Below are positions 36,970 to 47,182 of a DNA stretch of 64,000 nt, in pieces. Under the pieces are notes generated by a model. The model worked only from the letters and a program-made list of their open reading frames with translations. It searched no databases and was not told the DNA's origin. Positions within the stretch are counted from its first letter, which is position 1. Each line of letters begins with the position of its first letter. A program made the position numbers and the translations under genes. Origin of the DNA: Schlegelella aquatica (GTDB lineage Bacteria; Pseudomonadota; Gammaproteobacteria; Burkholderiales; Burkholderiaceae_C); contig NZ_CP110257.1 in the NCBI RefSeq assembly GCF_026013905.1, positions 496,001-560,000 on the forward strand. The letters run 5' to 3'.

Positions 36970-38715
36970 ATGAAAGCGTCCCAGTTCTTCATCTCGACCC
37001 TGAAAGAAGCCCCCGCCGATGCGGAGATCGTGAGCCACAAGCTGATGATGCGCGCGGGCCTGATCAAGCGGCTCGGCGCGGGCATCTACAACTACATGCC
37101 GATGGGGCTGCGGGTGATCCGCAAGGTCGAGCGCATCATCCGCGAGGAGATGGACCGCGCCGGCGCGATCGAGCTGTTGATGCCGGTGGTGCAGCCGGCC
37201 GAGTTGTGGCAGGAGACGGGTCGTTGGGACAAGATGGGCCCGGAGCTGCTGCGCGTGAAGGACCGCCACGAGCGCGACTTCGTGATCCAGCCGACCTCGG
37301 AGGAGGTCATCACCGACATCGCGCGCCAGGAACTGCGCAGCTACCGGCAGCTGCCCAAGAACTTCTACCACATCCAGACGAAGTTCCGCGACGAGCGCCG
37401 GCCGCGCTTCGGCGTGATGCGCGGGCGCGAGTTCACGATGAAGGACGCCTACTCCTTCGACCGTGACGTCGAGGGCGCGAAGAAGAGCTACGAGGCGATG
37501 TACGCGGCGTACTGCCGCATCTTCGACCGGCTCGGGCTCACGTACCGCGCGGTGGCGGCGGACACCGGTGCGATCGGTGGTGACCTTTCGCACGAGTTCC
37601 AGGTGATCGCCGACACTGGCGAGGACGCGATCGTGTACTGCCCCGAGTCGGACTATGCCGCCAACATCGAGTTGGCCGAAGCCGTGGCGCTCATCGCCGA
37701 GCGGGCCGCTGCCTCCCAGGCACTGGAGAAGACGCCCACACCCGGCAAGAGCACGTGCGCCGAGGTGGCCGAGTTGCTGGGGCTGCCGCTGGCGCGCACG
37801 GTCAAGTCCCTCGTGATGGCCACCGACGAGAAGAACGACGCCGGCGAGGTGGTGGGCACGCAGGTGTGGCTGCTGCTGGTGCGCGGCGACCACGACCTCA
37901 ACGAAATCAAGGCCGGCAAGCTCGACGGGCTGAAGAACGGCTTTCGCTTCGCCACCGAGGCGGAGATCGTCGAGCACTTCGGCTGCAAGCCGGGCTACCT
38001 GGGCCCGATCGGCACGAGAAAGCCCGTCAAGGTGGTGGCCGACCGCACGGTGGCGAACATGAGCGACTTCGTCTGTGGCGCCAATGAGGCCGACTTCCAC
38101 TACACCGGCGTCAACTGGGGCCGCGACCTGCCCGAACCCGACCTCGTCGCCGATATCCGCAACGTCGTGGAAGGCGACCCTTCGCCCGACGGCAAGGGAC
38201 GGCTGGCGATCCAGCGCGGCATCGAGGTCGGGCATGTGTTCTACCTCGGCACCAAGTACTCCAAGGCGATGAACGCCACCTATCTCGACGAGACCGGCAA
38301 GCCCCGGCTGATGGAGATGGGCTGCTACGGCATCGGGGTCACCCGCATCCTCGGCGCGGCGATCGAGCAGAACCACGACGAGCGCGGGATCATCTGGCCC
38401 GACGCCATGGCTCCCTTCACGGTCGTGATCTGCCCGATCGGCTACGACCGCTCTGAAGAGGTGCGCGCCGCGGCCGACCGGCTGCACGGCGAGCTGCAGG
38501 CGCTGGGTGTGGACGTGATGCTCGACGATCGCGGAGAACGCCCCGGCGCGATGTTCGCGGACTGGGAGCTGATCGGCATTCCGCATCGGGTCGTGATTTC
38601 CGACCGCGGCCTGAAGGACGGAAAGGTGGAATATCAGGGCCGTCGCGATGCGCAGGCCACCGCCGTGGCCGCGGGCGAGGTGGTGGCGTGGCTGCAGGGG
38701 AAGTTGTCGGTCTGA
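36970..38715 (+). CDS. proS: Prolyl-tRNA synthetase ProS
   Basis: 581 residues, the bacterial form with an editing insertion. Class II motif 1 is near [24 protein letters not shown], motif 2 [25 protein letters not shown], and motif 3 [13 protein letters not shown]. The YbaK-like editing insert (about 225-400) removes mischarged alanine. The C-terminal anticodon domain starts near [17 protein letters not shown]. Divergent from rppH with a 122-bp gap containing a 14-bp GC palindrome (36884-36897). Confidence 0.97.
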   Translation: MKASQFFISTLKEAPADAEIVSHKLMMRAGLIKRLGAGIYNYMPMGLRVIRKVERIIREEMDRAGAIELLMPVVQPAELWQETGRWDKMGPELLRVKDRHERDFVIQPTSEEVITDIARQELRSYRQLPKNFYHIQTKFRDERRPRFGVMRGREFTMKDAYSFDRDVEGAKKSYEAMYAAYCRIFDRLGLTYRAVAADTGAIGGDLSHEFQVIADTGEDAIVYCPESDYAANIELAEAVALIAERAAASQALEKTPTPGKSTCAEVAELLGLPLARTVKSLVMATDEKNDAGEVVGTQVWLLLVRGDHDLNEIKAGKLDGLKNGFRFATEAEIVEHFGCKPGYLGPIGTRKPVKVVADRTVANMSDFVCGANEADFHYTGVNWGRDLPEPDLVADIRNVVEGDPSPDGKGRLAIQRGIEVGHVFYLGTKYSKAMNATYLDETGKPRLMEMGCYGIGVTRILGAAIEQNHDERGIIWPDAMAPFTVVICPIGYDRSEEVRAAADRLHGELQALGVDVMLDDRGERPGAMFADWELIGIPHRVVISDRGLKDGKVEYQGRRDAQATAVAAGEVVAWLQGKLSV

Positions 38716-38744
38716 ACGGAGCACACGGGCAGGACACCGGGCGG

Positions 38745-39398
38745 GTGACGACCGCCGGGGGGGCTGCCGCGCGCCCACTCGGTTTCGTCGGGCGGCGCGC
38801 CTGGCTGGTCGGGGTCATCGGATGGGCGGCAGCGCCTGCCGCCCGGGCCGGGGGGCAGATCGAGGAGCCGCTGGCCGACTCGGTGCGCACGGCGCTCTCG
38901 GCGGCGATCGCGAACAATGCGCCGCCCAAGCCGCAGTTTCGCCACATCGAGGAGCGGCTGCATTACCTTCGGTGGCTGGGGGCGATGAGCGAGCGGCTGC
39001 GCCGCCGCAAGCCCGAGCCCCAGACGCGCGTGGACTTCCTCGAGACCGTCTGGTACGAGAGCAAGCGCGCGGGGCTGGACACGGCGCTCGTGCTCGGGCT
39101 CATCCAGGTCGAAAGCGGCTTTCGCAAGTACGCCATCAGCCCGGTCGGCGCCCGGGGGTACATGCAGGTCATGCCCTTCTGGAGCCGGCTCATCGGCGAC
39201 GGCGACGCGGGCAAGCTGTTCCACATGCAGACGAACCTGCGCTTCGGCTGCGTGATCCTGCGGCATTACCTCGACATGGAACGCGGCGACCTGTTCCTTG
39301 CGCTCGGTCGCTACAACGGCAGCCGGGGCAAGCCCGAGTACCCGAATGCGGTGTTCGCGGCGCGCCGGCAGTGGGAGTTCGCCGACGCGCGGGTGTGA
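38745..39398 (+). CDS. Lytic transglycosylase (SLT domain), exported
   Basis: 217 residues from a GTG at 38745; an earlier in-frame GTG at 38688 lies inside proS. The signal region is GRRAWLVGVIGWAAAPAARAG. The SLT fold follows, with the catalytic glutamate (E123) in GLIQVESGFRKYAISPVGARGYMQVMPFW and the substrate region LGRYNGSRG. It should cleave peptidoglycan with formation of anhydromuramic ends. It commonly follows proS in Burkholderiales. Confidence 0.9.
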   Translation: MTTAGGAAARPLGFVGRRAWLVGVIGWAAAPAARAGGQIEEPLADSVRTALSAAIANNAPPKPQFRHIEERLHYLRWLGAMSERLRRRKPEPQTRVDFLETVWYESKRAGLDTALVLGLIQVESGFRKYAISPVGARGYMQVMPFWSRLIGDGDAGKLFHMQTNLRFGCVILRHYLDMERGDLFLALGRYNGSRGKPEYPNAVFAARRQWEFADARV

Positions 39399-39435
39399 CG
39401 CCGCGCTGCGGCTCGCACGCGCCGCAGAGCCTGCC

Positions 39436-39999
39436 TCACAGCCCCTGCCAGGGCTTCGGCCGGGCGCCGGGCGCGACCAGCGAGGCCACGCGTTCGACGG
39501 TGTCGTCGATCAGCTCGTCGAGGGTGGTCGGCCGGTGGTAGAACGCGGGCAGCGGCGGAAAGATGATGCCGCCCATCTCGGTGACGGCCGTCATGTTGCG
39601 CAGGTGAGCGAGGTTGAAGGGTGTCTCGCGCACCATCAGCACCAGACGCCGGCGCTCCTTGAGCGTGACGTCCGCGGCGCGGGTGAGCAGGTTGTCGCTC
39701 AGGCCGTGCGCGATCGCCGCCAGCGTCTTCATCGAACAGGGCGCGACCACCATCCCGGCCGTCTCGAAGCTGCCGCTGGCGATGGCCGCACCGACGTCGC
39801 CGGGCGCATGGGCCACGTCGGCCCGCGCCTCGAGTTCGCGCCGGTCCAGGCCGAGCTCATGGTGCGCGTTGAGCACGCCGGCCGGCGTGACGACGAGGTG
39901 CGTCTCGGCGCCCATCGAGCGCAGGCGCTGCAGCAGCCGCACGCCATAGACGGCACCGGTGGCCCCGGTGATGCCGACGACGATGCGAGGTGCCGTCAT
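39436..39999 (-). CDS. ubiX: Flavin prenyltransferase UbiX
   Basis: 187 residues. VVGITGATGAVYGVRLLQRL, IASGSFETAGMVVAPCSMKTLAAIAHGLSDNLLTRAADV and MTAVTEMGGIIFPPLPAFY match UbiX/Pad1. It makes prenylated FMN, the cofactor for the UbiD decarboxylase in ubiquinone synthesis. The start is 10 bp after the grxD stop. Confidence 0.96.
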   Translation of the reverse strand: MTAPRIVVGITGATGAVYGVRLLQRLRSMGAETHLVVTPAGVLNAHHELGLDRRELEARADVAHAPGDVGAAIASGSFETAGMVVAPCSMKTLAAIAHGLSDNLLTRAADVTLKERRRLVLMVRETPFNLAHLRNMTAVTEMGGIIFPPLPAFYHRPTTLDELIDDTVERVASLVAPGARPKPWQGL

Positions 40000-40009
40000 C
40001 GCCGCGGCG

Positions 40010-40330
40010 TCAGGCCTGTGCGGTGCCGAGCAATTGCTGCAGCTCGCCGGACTCGTACATCTCCATCATGATGTCGGAGCCGCCGACGAATTCGCCGTTG
40101 ACGTAGAGCTGAGGGATGGTCGGCCAGTTGGCGTACTCCTTCACACCCTGGCGGATCTCCTCGTCCTCCAGGACGTTGACCGTCTTGAGATCGGTCACGC
40201 CGCAGGCTTTGAGGATCTGGACCGCGCGGCCGGAGAAGCCGCACATCGGGAACTGCGCCGTGCCCTTCATGAAGAGCACCACGCGGTGGTTCTTCACGAG
40301 GTCGTCGATACGCTGGTGAACGTCGCTCAT
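40010..40330 (-). CDS. grxD: Monothiol glutaredoxin GrxD (Grx4)
   Basis: 106 residues from the ATG at 40330. The monothiol active site is CGFS (cysteine 30), with [39 protein letters not shown] typical of Grx4. It binds or transfers Fe-S clusters. Normally it follows prmC in this order of bacteria; here an unrelated outer-membrane gene intervenes. Confidence 0.96.
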   Translation of the reverse strand: MSDVHQRIDDLVKNHRVVLFMKGTAQFPMCGFSGRAVQILKACGVTDLKTVNVLEDEEIRQGVKEYANWPTIPQLYVNGEFVGGSDIMMEMYESGELQQLLGTAQA

Positions 40331-40513
40331 GGTCGTCGCAAGGTAAGGGGGTGCACAGGAGGAGGCCCTGCGCCAAGCCCGCCCTGAAAGACGGTGGCGC
40401 GGCGGGGCCCTCGGGACGATATCAAGTGTAAGCGGCAACGCCCACCGACGTGGGCTCGGCCGGCCGATGCCCTTTGCGCACGGTCAGAAGGTGCTGCCAC
40501 CCGGCGCCGTCGC

Positions 40514-41170
40514 TCAGAACGAGTACGAGACACCCAACTGCATCACCGGCGAGACGCGCCAGTCGCCGAGCCCGGCCGGCAACCGCAGGTCGCCTTCTCG
40601 GGCGGCGGTGTCGTAGCTGAGGGCCGAGGTGCCGTTGGCCCCCAGACGGATCGCGGAGCGGGGCTTGAGCATCACCACGCCGAGGTCCGCATGCCACGCC
40701 CACGCCCCGCCCTGCGGCCGGCTGGAGTAGCCGAGCCCCAAGTAGGGAACGGCGACGCTGCGGCTGTCGAGGAGCGACACCGAGGCGGCCTCCTGGTTCC
40801 GGGGGGCGCCGGGCGCGATGGTCGAGCGTTCCAGCGATTCGCCGCGCAGCACACCGCCGGTGGCACGCCAGCCGAGCGCCGGGCCGAAGCGGTAGTTGCC
40901 GGTGACGGACCACTCGCTCAACGCGGGCCGTTGCACGCCTGGGGGCTGGCTGTCGTAGAGGCTCAGCCCACCGAGGCGGACCCGCACGCGCTCGACGCCG
41001 AGTTGCGTGCCGGGCTGCAGGGGCAGGCTGTAGCTCAAACGCACACGCGGCCCGTCCACGCGCAACGCAAGTTCGCCGTCGGCGTGTGCGTGGGACGCCA
41101 AGCCGCTCAACGCAGCCGCCCACGCCAGCGCCGCGCATTGACCCATCGCCCTGACACGCTTCGTGTTCAT
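40514..41170 (-). CDS. Outer-membrane beta-barrel protein of unknown function
   Basis: 218 residues. The start ATG 41170 has GGGGAG about seven bases upstream, and a signal peptide (MNTKRVRAMGQCAALAWAAALSGLASHAHA) follows. The mature part alternates hydrophobic and polar residues (VRLSYSLPLQPGTQLGVERVRVRLGGLSLYD; VPYLGLGYSSR) and ends in GVSYSF, an aromatic C-terminal outer-membrane signal. No specific family recognised. It sits between prmC and grxD with 152- and 183-bp gaps, so it probably has its own promoter. Confidence 0.75.
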   Translation of the reverse strand: MNTKRVRAMGQCAALAWAAALSGLASHAHADGELALRVDGPRVRLSYSLPLQPGTQLGVERVRVRLGGLSLYDSQPPGVQRPALSEWSVTGNYRFGPALGWRATGGVLRGESLERSTIAPGAPRNQEAASVSLLDSRSVAVPYLGLGYSSRPQGGAWAWHADLGVVMLKPRSAIRLGANGTSALSYDTAAREGDLRLPAGLGDWRVSPVMQLGVSYSF

Positions 41171-41322
41171 CGTCCGCTCCCCTCGTGGCTGCGGGGCCCG
41201 CCCGCGCAAATCCCGAGACCTGGGACGTCCCATCGTAGAAGGGGCGCCTTCGTCCGCCAAGGGGCGCACCCCCCGTTCATGCGGCGAGCGGCGCCGTTCG
41301 CGGTTCTCGTCGTGACCGAGTG

Positions 41323-42165
41323 TTACGGACGCCGGCCCCCGGTGCAGCGAGGCCGGCCGGCGAGATCGCTGCGGGTGGCGACGTCGGCATAGTCGTGCTC
41401 CCGCAGCAGCCGTTGCACGGCCTCGGCCTGGTCATGCCCGTGTTCCAGCAGCAGCCAGGCGCCGGCCCGCAAGTGGGCTCGCGCGTCGGCGACGATGGTC
41501 GCCAGGTCGTTCAGGCCGTGCGGCCCCGCGGCGAGGGCCGAGCGCGGCTCGTGGGCGAGGGCGGGCAGATGCGGGTCGCCCTCGGCGATGTAGGGCGGGT
41601 TGCTGACGATGAGGTCGTAGACCTCGTCGCGGGCGACGGCCTCGAACCATCGGCCCTCGCGCCAGCGGACCGCGAGGCCCAGGCGCTCGGCGTTGCGACG
41701 CGCCACGGCGAGCGCTTTGCCGCTGCAGTCGGTGCCGGTCACGTGGGCATGCGGTGCCGCATGGGCGAGTGCCAGCGCGATCGCGCCGCTGCCGGTGCCG
41801 AGGTCTAGCACCTGCGGCGCGGCCGGGGGGCGAGGCAGGCAGTCGAGCGCCCACTCGACCAGCGTCTCGGTGTCGGGGCGCGGGACGAGCACGTCGGGGT
41901 TCACTTCCAGCCGCAGGCCGTAGAACTCGCGCCAGCCGACGAGGTAGGCGAGCGGCTCGCCCCGCGCGCGGCGCTGCACCAGGGTGTCGTAGCGCCGGGC
42001 TGCATCGGCGGGCAGCGGGTCGGCGTCGTGCGCCAGCAGCCACGCACGCCCGCCACCGCCGGTGTCGCGGCCGAGGGCGTGCAGCAGGAGCAGCTGTGCA
42101 TCGAGCCGTTCCAGCCCCGACTGCTGCACCGCCTGTTGCCAGGCCGCGGCGAGCGTGCGGTTCAT
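41323..42165 (-). CDS. prmC: Release factor glutamine methyltransferase PrmC
   Basis: 280 residues. An N-terminal helical domain is followed by the methyltransferase domain: [16 protein letters not shown] (SAM binding), [15 protein letters not shown] and the catalytic NPPY in [12 protein letters not shown]. It methylates the GGQ glutamine of RF1/RF2. The start overlaps the prfA stop as ATGA. Confidence 0.95.
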   Translation of the reverse strand: MNRTLAAAWQQAVQQSGLERLDAQLLLLHALGRDTGGGGRAWLLAHDADPLPADAARRYDTLVQRRARGEPLAYLVGWREFYGLRLEVNPDVLVPRPDTETLVEWALDCLPRPPAAPQVLDLGTGSGAIALALAHAAPHAHVTGTDCSGKALAVARRNAERLGLAVRWREGRWFEAVARDEVYDLIVSNPPYIAEGDPHLPALAHEPRSALAAGPHGLNDLATIVADARAHLRAGAWLLLEHGHDQAEAVQRLLREHDYADVATRSDLAGRPRCTGGRRP

Positions 42166-43259
42166 CGGCCCCCCTGTTCCAGGCCGGCGAGCTGCTCGGC
42201 GATCAGCTCGGCCTCCCGTGCGGTGCGCAGGGCGCTCACCACCTCGTCGAGCTCGCCGTCCATGATCTGGCCGAGCTTGTAGAGCGTGAGGTTGATGCGG
42301 TGGTCGGTGAGCCGGCCTTGCGGGAAGTTGTAGGTGCGGATGCGGTCGGAGCGGTCGCCACTGCCGATGAGGCTCTTGCGGGTGGCGGCCTCCTTGGCCT
42401 GGCGTTCCTGCCGCTCCTTCTCCTTGAGACGAGCTGCGAGCACGGCCATCGCCTTGGCGCGGTTGCGGTGCTGCGAACGGTCGTCTTGGCATTCGGCCAC
42501 GAGGCCGGTGGGCAGGTGGGTGATGCGGATGGCCGATTCGGTCTTGTTGACGTGCTGCCCGCCCGCACCGCTCGCCCGGAAGGTGTCGATGCGCAGCTCG
42601 GCGGGGTTGATGCTGATCTCTTCGGCCTCGTCGGGCTCGGGCATCACGGCCACGGTGCAGGCGCTGGTGTGGATGCGCCCTTGCGATTCGGTGGCCGGCA
42701 CGCGTTGTACCCGATGGCCGCCCGACTCGTACTTGAGCCGCCCATACACCTCGTCGCCGGCGATGCGCACGACCACCTCCTTGTAGCCGCCCAGGTCCGA
42801 CTCGCTGGCGGACATCACCTCGCTGCTCCAGCCCTGCCGTTCGGCGTAGCGCAGGTACATGCGCAGCAGGTCGCCGGCGAAAAGGGCCGACTCGTCGCCG
42901 CCCGTGCCGGCGCGGATTTCGAGGAAGGCATTGCGCCGGTCGTCCGGGTCCTTGGGCAGCACGGCGCGCTGAAGTTCGTCCTCCAGACGCGCGAGATCGG
43001 CTTCGGCGGCGGCGATCTCTTCCTGCGCCATGGCCGCCATCTCGGGGTCGGCCAGCAGCTCGCGGGCGGCGGCGAGGTCGCACTCGCGTTGCAGGAAGCG
43101 CTCGTAGCGCTGGGCCACCGCGGCCACCTCGGCATGCTCGCGGGTCAGGCCGCGGAAGCGGTCGAGGTCGCTGGCGATGTCCGGGGCGGCCAGCAGCCGG
43201 TCGAGGTCCTGCAGGCGTTCGAGGTAGCGGTCCAGTTGTCGGCGCAGGGCGTCTTTCAT
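42162..43259 (-). CDS. prfA: Peptide chain release factor 1
   Basis: 365 residues. The codon-recognition tripeptide region is PAT ([19 protein letters not shown]) and the catalytic motif is [15 protein letters not shown], the substrate of PrmC encoded next. It terminates translation at UAA and UAG. 86 bp separate it from hemA, and the three genes are probably one operon. Confidence 0.97.
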   Translation of the reverse strand: MKDALRRQLDRYLERLQDLDRLLAAPDIASDLDRFRGLTREHAEVAAVAQRYERFLQRECDLAAARELLADPEMAAMAQEEIAAAEADLARLEDELQRAVLPKDPDDRRNAFLEIRAGTGGDESALFAGDLLRMYLRYAERQGWSSEVMSASESDLGGYKEVVVRIAGDEVYGRLKYESGGHRVQRVPATESQGRIHTSACTVAVMPEPDEAEEISINPAELRIDTFRASGAGGQHVNKTESAIRITHLPTGLVAECQDDRSQHRNRAKAMAVLAARLKEKERQERQAKEAATRKSLIGSGDRSDRIRTYNFPQGRLTDHRINLTLYKLGQIMDGELDEVVSALRTAREAELIAEQLAGLEQGGR

Positions 43260-43345
43260 CGTGCGGCGCAAGCCAGGAAAGTGGGTGAGGAGGGCGCAGA
43301 GCCGGGGGCCGGCGGGCGGCCGCAAAGAGGGGGCGGCAAACGCCG

Positions 43346-44626
43346 CTACCCGCGCCCGGTGGGACGCGACGCGCTGCGCAGGAACAGGCGCGAGATCGAT
43401 TCGGCGATCTGCTGACGGTGGGTGGCGTCGGGCGCGCTGTGCAACTCGGCCAGCGCGCCGTGCAGCATCTTCTGGGTGAGGCCGCGCGAGAGGGCCTCCA
43501 GCACGGCCTCGACGTCCTCGCCGCGGGCCAGCGCCTTGCGGGCGCGGGCCAACTCCACGGCGCGCCAGTCGTCGGCCTGACGGTGCAGGGCCTGGATGAG
43601 GGGCACCGCGGCGCGCTGGTCCAGCCAGTGCTGGAAGCTCTGCACGCCGGTTTCGATGATGGCCTCGGCCTGCGCGACCGCAGCCTGGCGCTTCTCGCCG
43701 GCGACCTGCACCGCCGCCGAGAGGTCGTCCACCGTGTACAGGTAGATGTCGTCCAGCGTCGCCACCTCGGGCTCGATGTCGCGCGGCACGGCGAGGTCCA
43801 CCATGAACATCGGGCGGTGCTTGCGCTGCTTGAGGGCGCGCTCGACCGCGCCGAGCCCGATGAGGGGCAGCGAGCTGGCCGTGCACGAGACGACGACGTC
43901 GAACTCGGCCAGGCGCACGGGCAGATTGGCCAGGCGCATGGCTTCCGCGCCGAAGCGGGTCGCGAGCTTCTCGCCCCGTTCGAGCGTGCGGTTGGCCACC
44001 GCCATCGCCTTCGGCGTCTTGGCAGCGAAGTGGGTGGCCGCCAGCTCGATCATCTCGCCCGCGCCGACGAACAGCACCTTGATCTCGCGCAGGTCCTCGA
44101 AGAGCTGGCCGGCCAGCCGGACGGCCGCGGCCGCCATGCTGATCGAATGCGCGCCGATCTCGGTGGAGGTGCGCACCTCCTTGGCCACCGCGAACGAACG
44201 CTGGAAGAGCTGGTGCAAGGTCGTGCCCAGCGTGCCGGCAGCGTCGGCCTCGCGCACGGCCTGCTTCATCTGGCCGAGGATCTGCGGCTCGCCGAGCACC
44301 ATCGAATCCAGACCGCTGGCCACGCGGAACGCATGGCGCGCGGCCTGAGGGCCTTCGAGCACGTAGAGGTGGCGGCTCAGTTCATCGCCCGGCACGCCGC
44401 GCAGGCCGGCCAGCCAATCGGTCGCCGGGCGCACCAGCTCGGTCGGTGCGGCGCAGTAGAGCTCGGTGCGGTTGCAGGTGGACAGCAGGGCCGCCTCGGG
44501 CTTGAGGCTGAACCGCTCGCGCAGCGCCTTCAGCGTGGGCCCCAACTGCTCCGGCGTGAACGCGAACCGGCCCCGCAGATCGACAGGGGCGGTGTGATGG
44601 TTCAGGCCGAGGGCGAAGACGCTCAT
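43346..44626 (-). CDS. hemA: Glutamyl-tRNA reductase HemA
   Basis: 426 residues. [23 protein letters not shown], the catalytic cysteine (C51) in [29 protein letters not shown] and the NADPH domain [14 protein letters not shown] are present. It reduces glutamyl-tRNA to glutamate-1-semialdehyde, the first committed step of haem synthesis. A TATAAT box ends seven bases before the ATG and there is no Shine-Dalgarno, so the mRNA may be leaderless. An FNR/ANR-like site lies about 60 bp upstream of the predicted start. Confidence 0.96.
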   Translation of the reverse strand: MSVFALGLNHHTAPVDLRGRFAFTPEQLGPTLKALRERFSLKPEAALLSTCNRTELYCAAPTELVRPATDWLAGLRGVPGDELSRHLYVLEGPQAARHAFRVASGLDSMVLGEPQILGQMKQAVREADAAGTLGTTLHQLFQRSFAVAKEVRTSTEIGAHSISMAAAAVRLAGQLFEDLREIKVLFVGAGEMIELAATHFAAKTPKAMAVANRTLERGEKLATRFGAEAMRLANLPVRLAEFDVVVSCTASSLPLIGLGAVERALKQRKHRPMFMVDLAVPRDIEPEVATLDDIYLYTVDDLSAAVQVAGEKRQAAVAQAEAIIETGVQSFQHWLDQRAAVPLIQALHRQADDWRAVELARARKALARGEDVEAVLEALSRGLTQKMLHGALAELHSAPDATHRQQIAESISRLFLRSASRPTGRG

Positions 44627-44633
44627 GGCGCGA

Positions 44634-44694
44634 TTATAAAATTTCGAGGTGTTTCAAGTACTTAGTGGGGACCTATCGGCTTGATGTGCGTCAA
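44634..44694 (-). promoter_or_regulatory. hemA promoter with FNR/ANR-like box
   Basis: On the minus strand a TATAAT -10 box (44634-44639) lies seven bases from the hemA ATG. Upstream, TTGATGTGCGTCAA (44681-44694) fits the FNR-family consensus TTGAT-N4-(A/G)TCAA. Its centre (44687.5) is about 60.5 bp from the predicted start at 44627, close to the -61.5 position of class I FNR activation. The box is inside a longer 8-bp-arm inverted repeat. The -35 region is poor, as expected for an activated promoter. Confidence 0.65.
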
Positions 44695-44792
44695 GCCGGG
44701 CCGCCCGGCTGCGGCAGGCCTCCCATGCGAACGGGCCTCGTGGCCTTCGCGCTCGCAACGCACTCACGCTGACCACCACGCAACGACCATCG

Positions 44793-45077
44793 ATGGGCCC
44801 TCTGGACGCCTTCTGGCACCTCGCCAACTTCTTCGCGCCGGCGGTCTTCGTCGGGACCGTCAGCAGCTTGGCCGTCAAGCTGCTGTGGCGTCGGTCGCTG
44901 GCGGGCGTGCCGTGGGCCCGCCTGGCCGCATGGAGCAGCGCAGCCGCGGCGCTCGCCCTGCTGGCCGGGCTCTGGTGGCTGGGCCGCGACGGCAAGATGG
45001 CCACCTACGCTGCGATGCTGGCCGCCGTGGCCTTGGCGCAATGGGGCGCCGGCTGGGGACTGCGGCGCGGCCGCTGA
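44793..45077 (+). CDS. Small integral membrane protein, function unknown
   Basis: 94 residues with three hydrophobic segments (about 12-30, 43-62 and 68-85) and a basic C-terminus GLRRGR. The start MGPLDAFWHLANFFAPAVFVG looks like a conserved Burkholderiales hypothetical family, but I cannot name a function. Divergent from hemA; its upstream region carries the FNR-like box, which is positioned for hemA rather than this gene. Confidence 0.75.
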   Translation: MGPLDAFWHLANFFAPAVFVGTVSSLAVKLLWRRSLAGVPWARLAAWSSAAAALALLAGLWWLGRDGKMATYAAMLAAVALAQWGAGWGLRRGR

Positions 45078-45145
45078 GGCGCACGCGGCGATCCCGGGCC
45101 ACCGGCGCTGGCGTGGCCCCACGCAGGCGGCGCTGAACGAGGCCG

Positions 45146-46519
45146 TCAGCGACTCGTCTCGTCCTCGCGGATCACGACCTCGCCGCGCAACGAGTGCGGC
45201 AAGGCTTGCGTGATGCGCACGTCGATCATCTGGCCCACGAGGCGCTGCGCGTGCGGCCCGCCCGGGAAATTGACGATGCGGTTGCACTCGGTGCGCCCCA
45301 TCAACTCGTTCGCGTCCTTCTTCGAGGGGCCCTCGACGAGGATGCGTTGCACCGTGCCGACGCGGCTTTCGCTGATGCGCCGCACGTGGTCCTCCAGGGC
45401 GGCTTGCAGACGCTGCAGACGTGCGAGCTTGACGTCCTTGGGGGTGGTGTCCTCCAGGGCTGCGGCCGGCGTGCCGGGGCGCGGGCTGAAGACGAAGCTG
45501 AAGGACGCGTCGAATCCGACGTCTTCCACCAGCTTCATCAGCTTGGCGAAGTCCTCCTCCGTCTCGCCGGGAAAGCCGACGATGAAGTCCGACGACAGGC
45601 TGATGCCGGGGCGCACGGCCCGCAGTTTGCGCACGATGCTCTTGTACTCGAGCGCCGTGTAGCCGCGCTTCATCGCGGCGAGGATGCGGTCGCTGCCGTG
45701 CTGCACGGGCAGGTGCAGGTGGCTCACGAGCTGCGGCACGCGGGCATAGACGTCGATGAGGCGCTGCGTGAACTCGTTGGGGTGGCTGGTCGTGTAGCGG
45801 ATGCGCTCGATGCCGGGGATCTCGGCGACGTACTCGATCAGCAGCGCGAAGTCGGCGATCTCGCCGCTCTCGCCCATCTTGCCTCGGTAGGCGTTGACGT
45901 TCTGACCCAGCAGCGTCACTTCCTTGACGCCCTGCTGCGCGAGGCCGGCCACCTCGACGAGCACGTCCTCGAAGGGGCGCGAGACCTCCTCGCCGCGGGT
46001 GTAGGGCACGACGCAGTACGAGCAGTACTTGGAGCAGCCCTCCATGATCGAGACGAAGGCCGAGGCGCCTTCCACGCGCGCGGGCGGCAGGTGATCGAAC
46101 TTCTCGATCTCGGGGAAGCTGATGTCCACCTGCGGGCGTCCGATCGCGTCACGCCGGGCCAGCATGTCGGGCAGGCGGTGCAGCGTCTGGGGGCCGAAGA
46201 CGACGTCCACGTAGGGCGCGCGCTCGATGATCGCGGCGCCTTCCTGGCTGGCGACGCACCCGCCCACGCCGATCTTCACGCCCTTCTTCTTGAGGTGCTT
46301 GAGGCGGCCCAGGTCGCTGAAGACCTTCTCTTGCGCCTTCTCGCGCACCGAGCAGGTGTTGAAGAGGATGAGGTCGGCCTCCTCGGGGTTGTCGGTGGGC
46401 GTGTAGCCCTGGGCCGCACGCAGCACGTCGGCCATCTTGTCGGAGTCGTATTCGTTCATCTGGCAGCCGAAGGTCTTGATGTAGACCTTCTTGCCGCCTT
46501 GCGGGGTCTGCTCGTTCAT
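45146..46519 (-). CDS. miaB: tRNA-2-methylthio-N6-dimethylallyladenosine synthase MiaB
   Basis: 457 residues. The N-terminal MTTase domain holds three cysteines ([34 protein letters not shown]) for one Fe-S cluster. The radical SAM motif is CSKYCSYC, and a C-terminal TRAM domain starts near [17 protein letters not shown]. MiaB adds the methylthio group to i6A37 of tRNAs reading UNN codons. Confidence 0.97.
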   Translation of the reverse strand: MNEQTPQGGKKVYIKTFGCQMNEYDSDKMADVLRAAQGYTPTDNPEEADLILFNTCSVREKAQEKVFSDLGRLKHLKKKGVKIGVGGCVASQEGAAIIERAPYVDVVFGPQTLHRLPDMLARRDAIGRPQVDISFPEIEKFDHLPPARVEGASAFVSIMEGCSKYCSYCVVPYTRGEEVSRPFEDVLVEVAGLAQQGVKEVTLLGQNVNAYRGKMGESGEIADFALLIEYVAEIPGIERIRYTTSHPNEFTQRLIDVYARVPQLVSHLHLPVQHGSDRILAAMKRGYTALEYKSIVRKLRAVRPGISLSSDFIVGFPGETEEDFAKLMKLVEDVGFDASFSFVFSPRPGTPAAALEDTTPKDVKLARLQRLQAALEDHVRRISESRVGTVQRILVEGPSKKDANELMGRTECNRIVNFPGGPHAQRLVGQMIDVRITQALPHSLRGEVVIREDETSR

Positions 46520-46656
46520 CGCGGGTCCTTTCGCCCTCAGGGGCGAGGCTCTTCAAACTTCAAGCACAGGCGCCGCCGCGTGCGAGGCGGGCTGAAGCGG
46601 TGCAGGCGGCCCTGGTGTGCGAGGCCGATTGCGGGCGGGGGTGTGCAGCGCGGCCT

Positions 46657-47043
46657 TCAGCGCTTGACCCACGCCTGGGCGGCGGGGTCGAACGCCCACG
46701 CGGCAGCCTCCTGGCGCGTCTTGGGCCAGAGCTTCTTCTGCTCGTCGGCGCGCAAGATCCACACGTCCTTGACGAGGCCGTAGGTGTCGAGCGTGTAGAG
46801 CACGGGCAGCTTCTCGCCGACGACGGCGCCCGACATCACGAGCAGGTTGTCCTGCCCGCGCAGGCGTGCACCGGGGGCGAGGCGGGCCGGTTCGCCATTG
46901 AGGGTGATCTCGGGAGGGGCCGTGACGACGATCTCGCCGCGCAGCGCGTCTTGGGGGAAGGCACGTTGCACGACGGTCTGGGCATGAACGGCCACGGGCA
47001 GCGCAAGCGCGAGCACCCAGGCCGGCAACGAACAGCGGGGCAT
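46657..47043 (-). CDS. Small secreted conserved hypothetical protein
   Basis: 128 residues from the ATG at 47043, with a signal peptide MPRCSLPAWVLALALPVAVHAQ. The mature part includes VVQRAFPQDALRGEIVVTAPPEITLNGEPARLAPGARLRG and VLYTLDTYGLVKDVWILRADE. This looks like a periplasmic protein family common in Burkholderiales; no function is known to me. It lies upstream of miaB across a 137-bp gap and is divergent from the ExeA-like gene. Confidence 0.8.
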   Translation of the reverse strand: MPRCSLPAWVLALALPVAVHAQTVVQRAFPQDALRGEIVVTAPPEITLNGEPARLAPGARLRGQDNLLVMSGAVVGEKLPVLYTLDTYGLVKDVWILRADEQKKLWPKTRQEAAAWAFDPAAQAWVKR

Positions 47044-47182
47044 GGTGTAGATCCAGGGGCTGTTGGAAGCCGCCGCGCGAGGCGACGGGCCGAACCACAT
47101 TTTACGGGCCGTGGCGGCGCCCGTCCCGGACGGCGGCGATAGACTGTCTGCCCGCCTCGGCACAACAGCACTGCGCTGCCGC

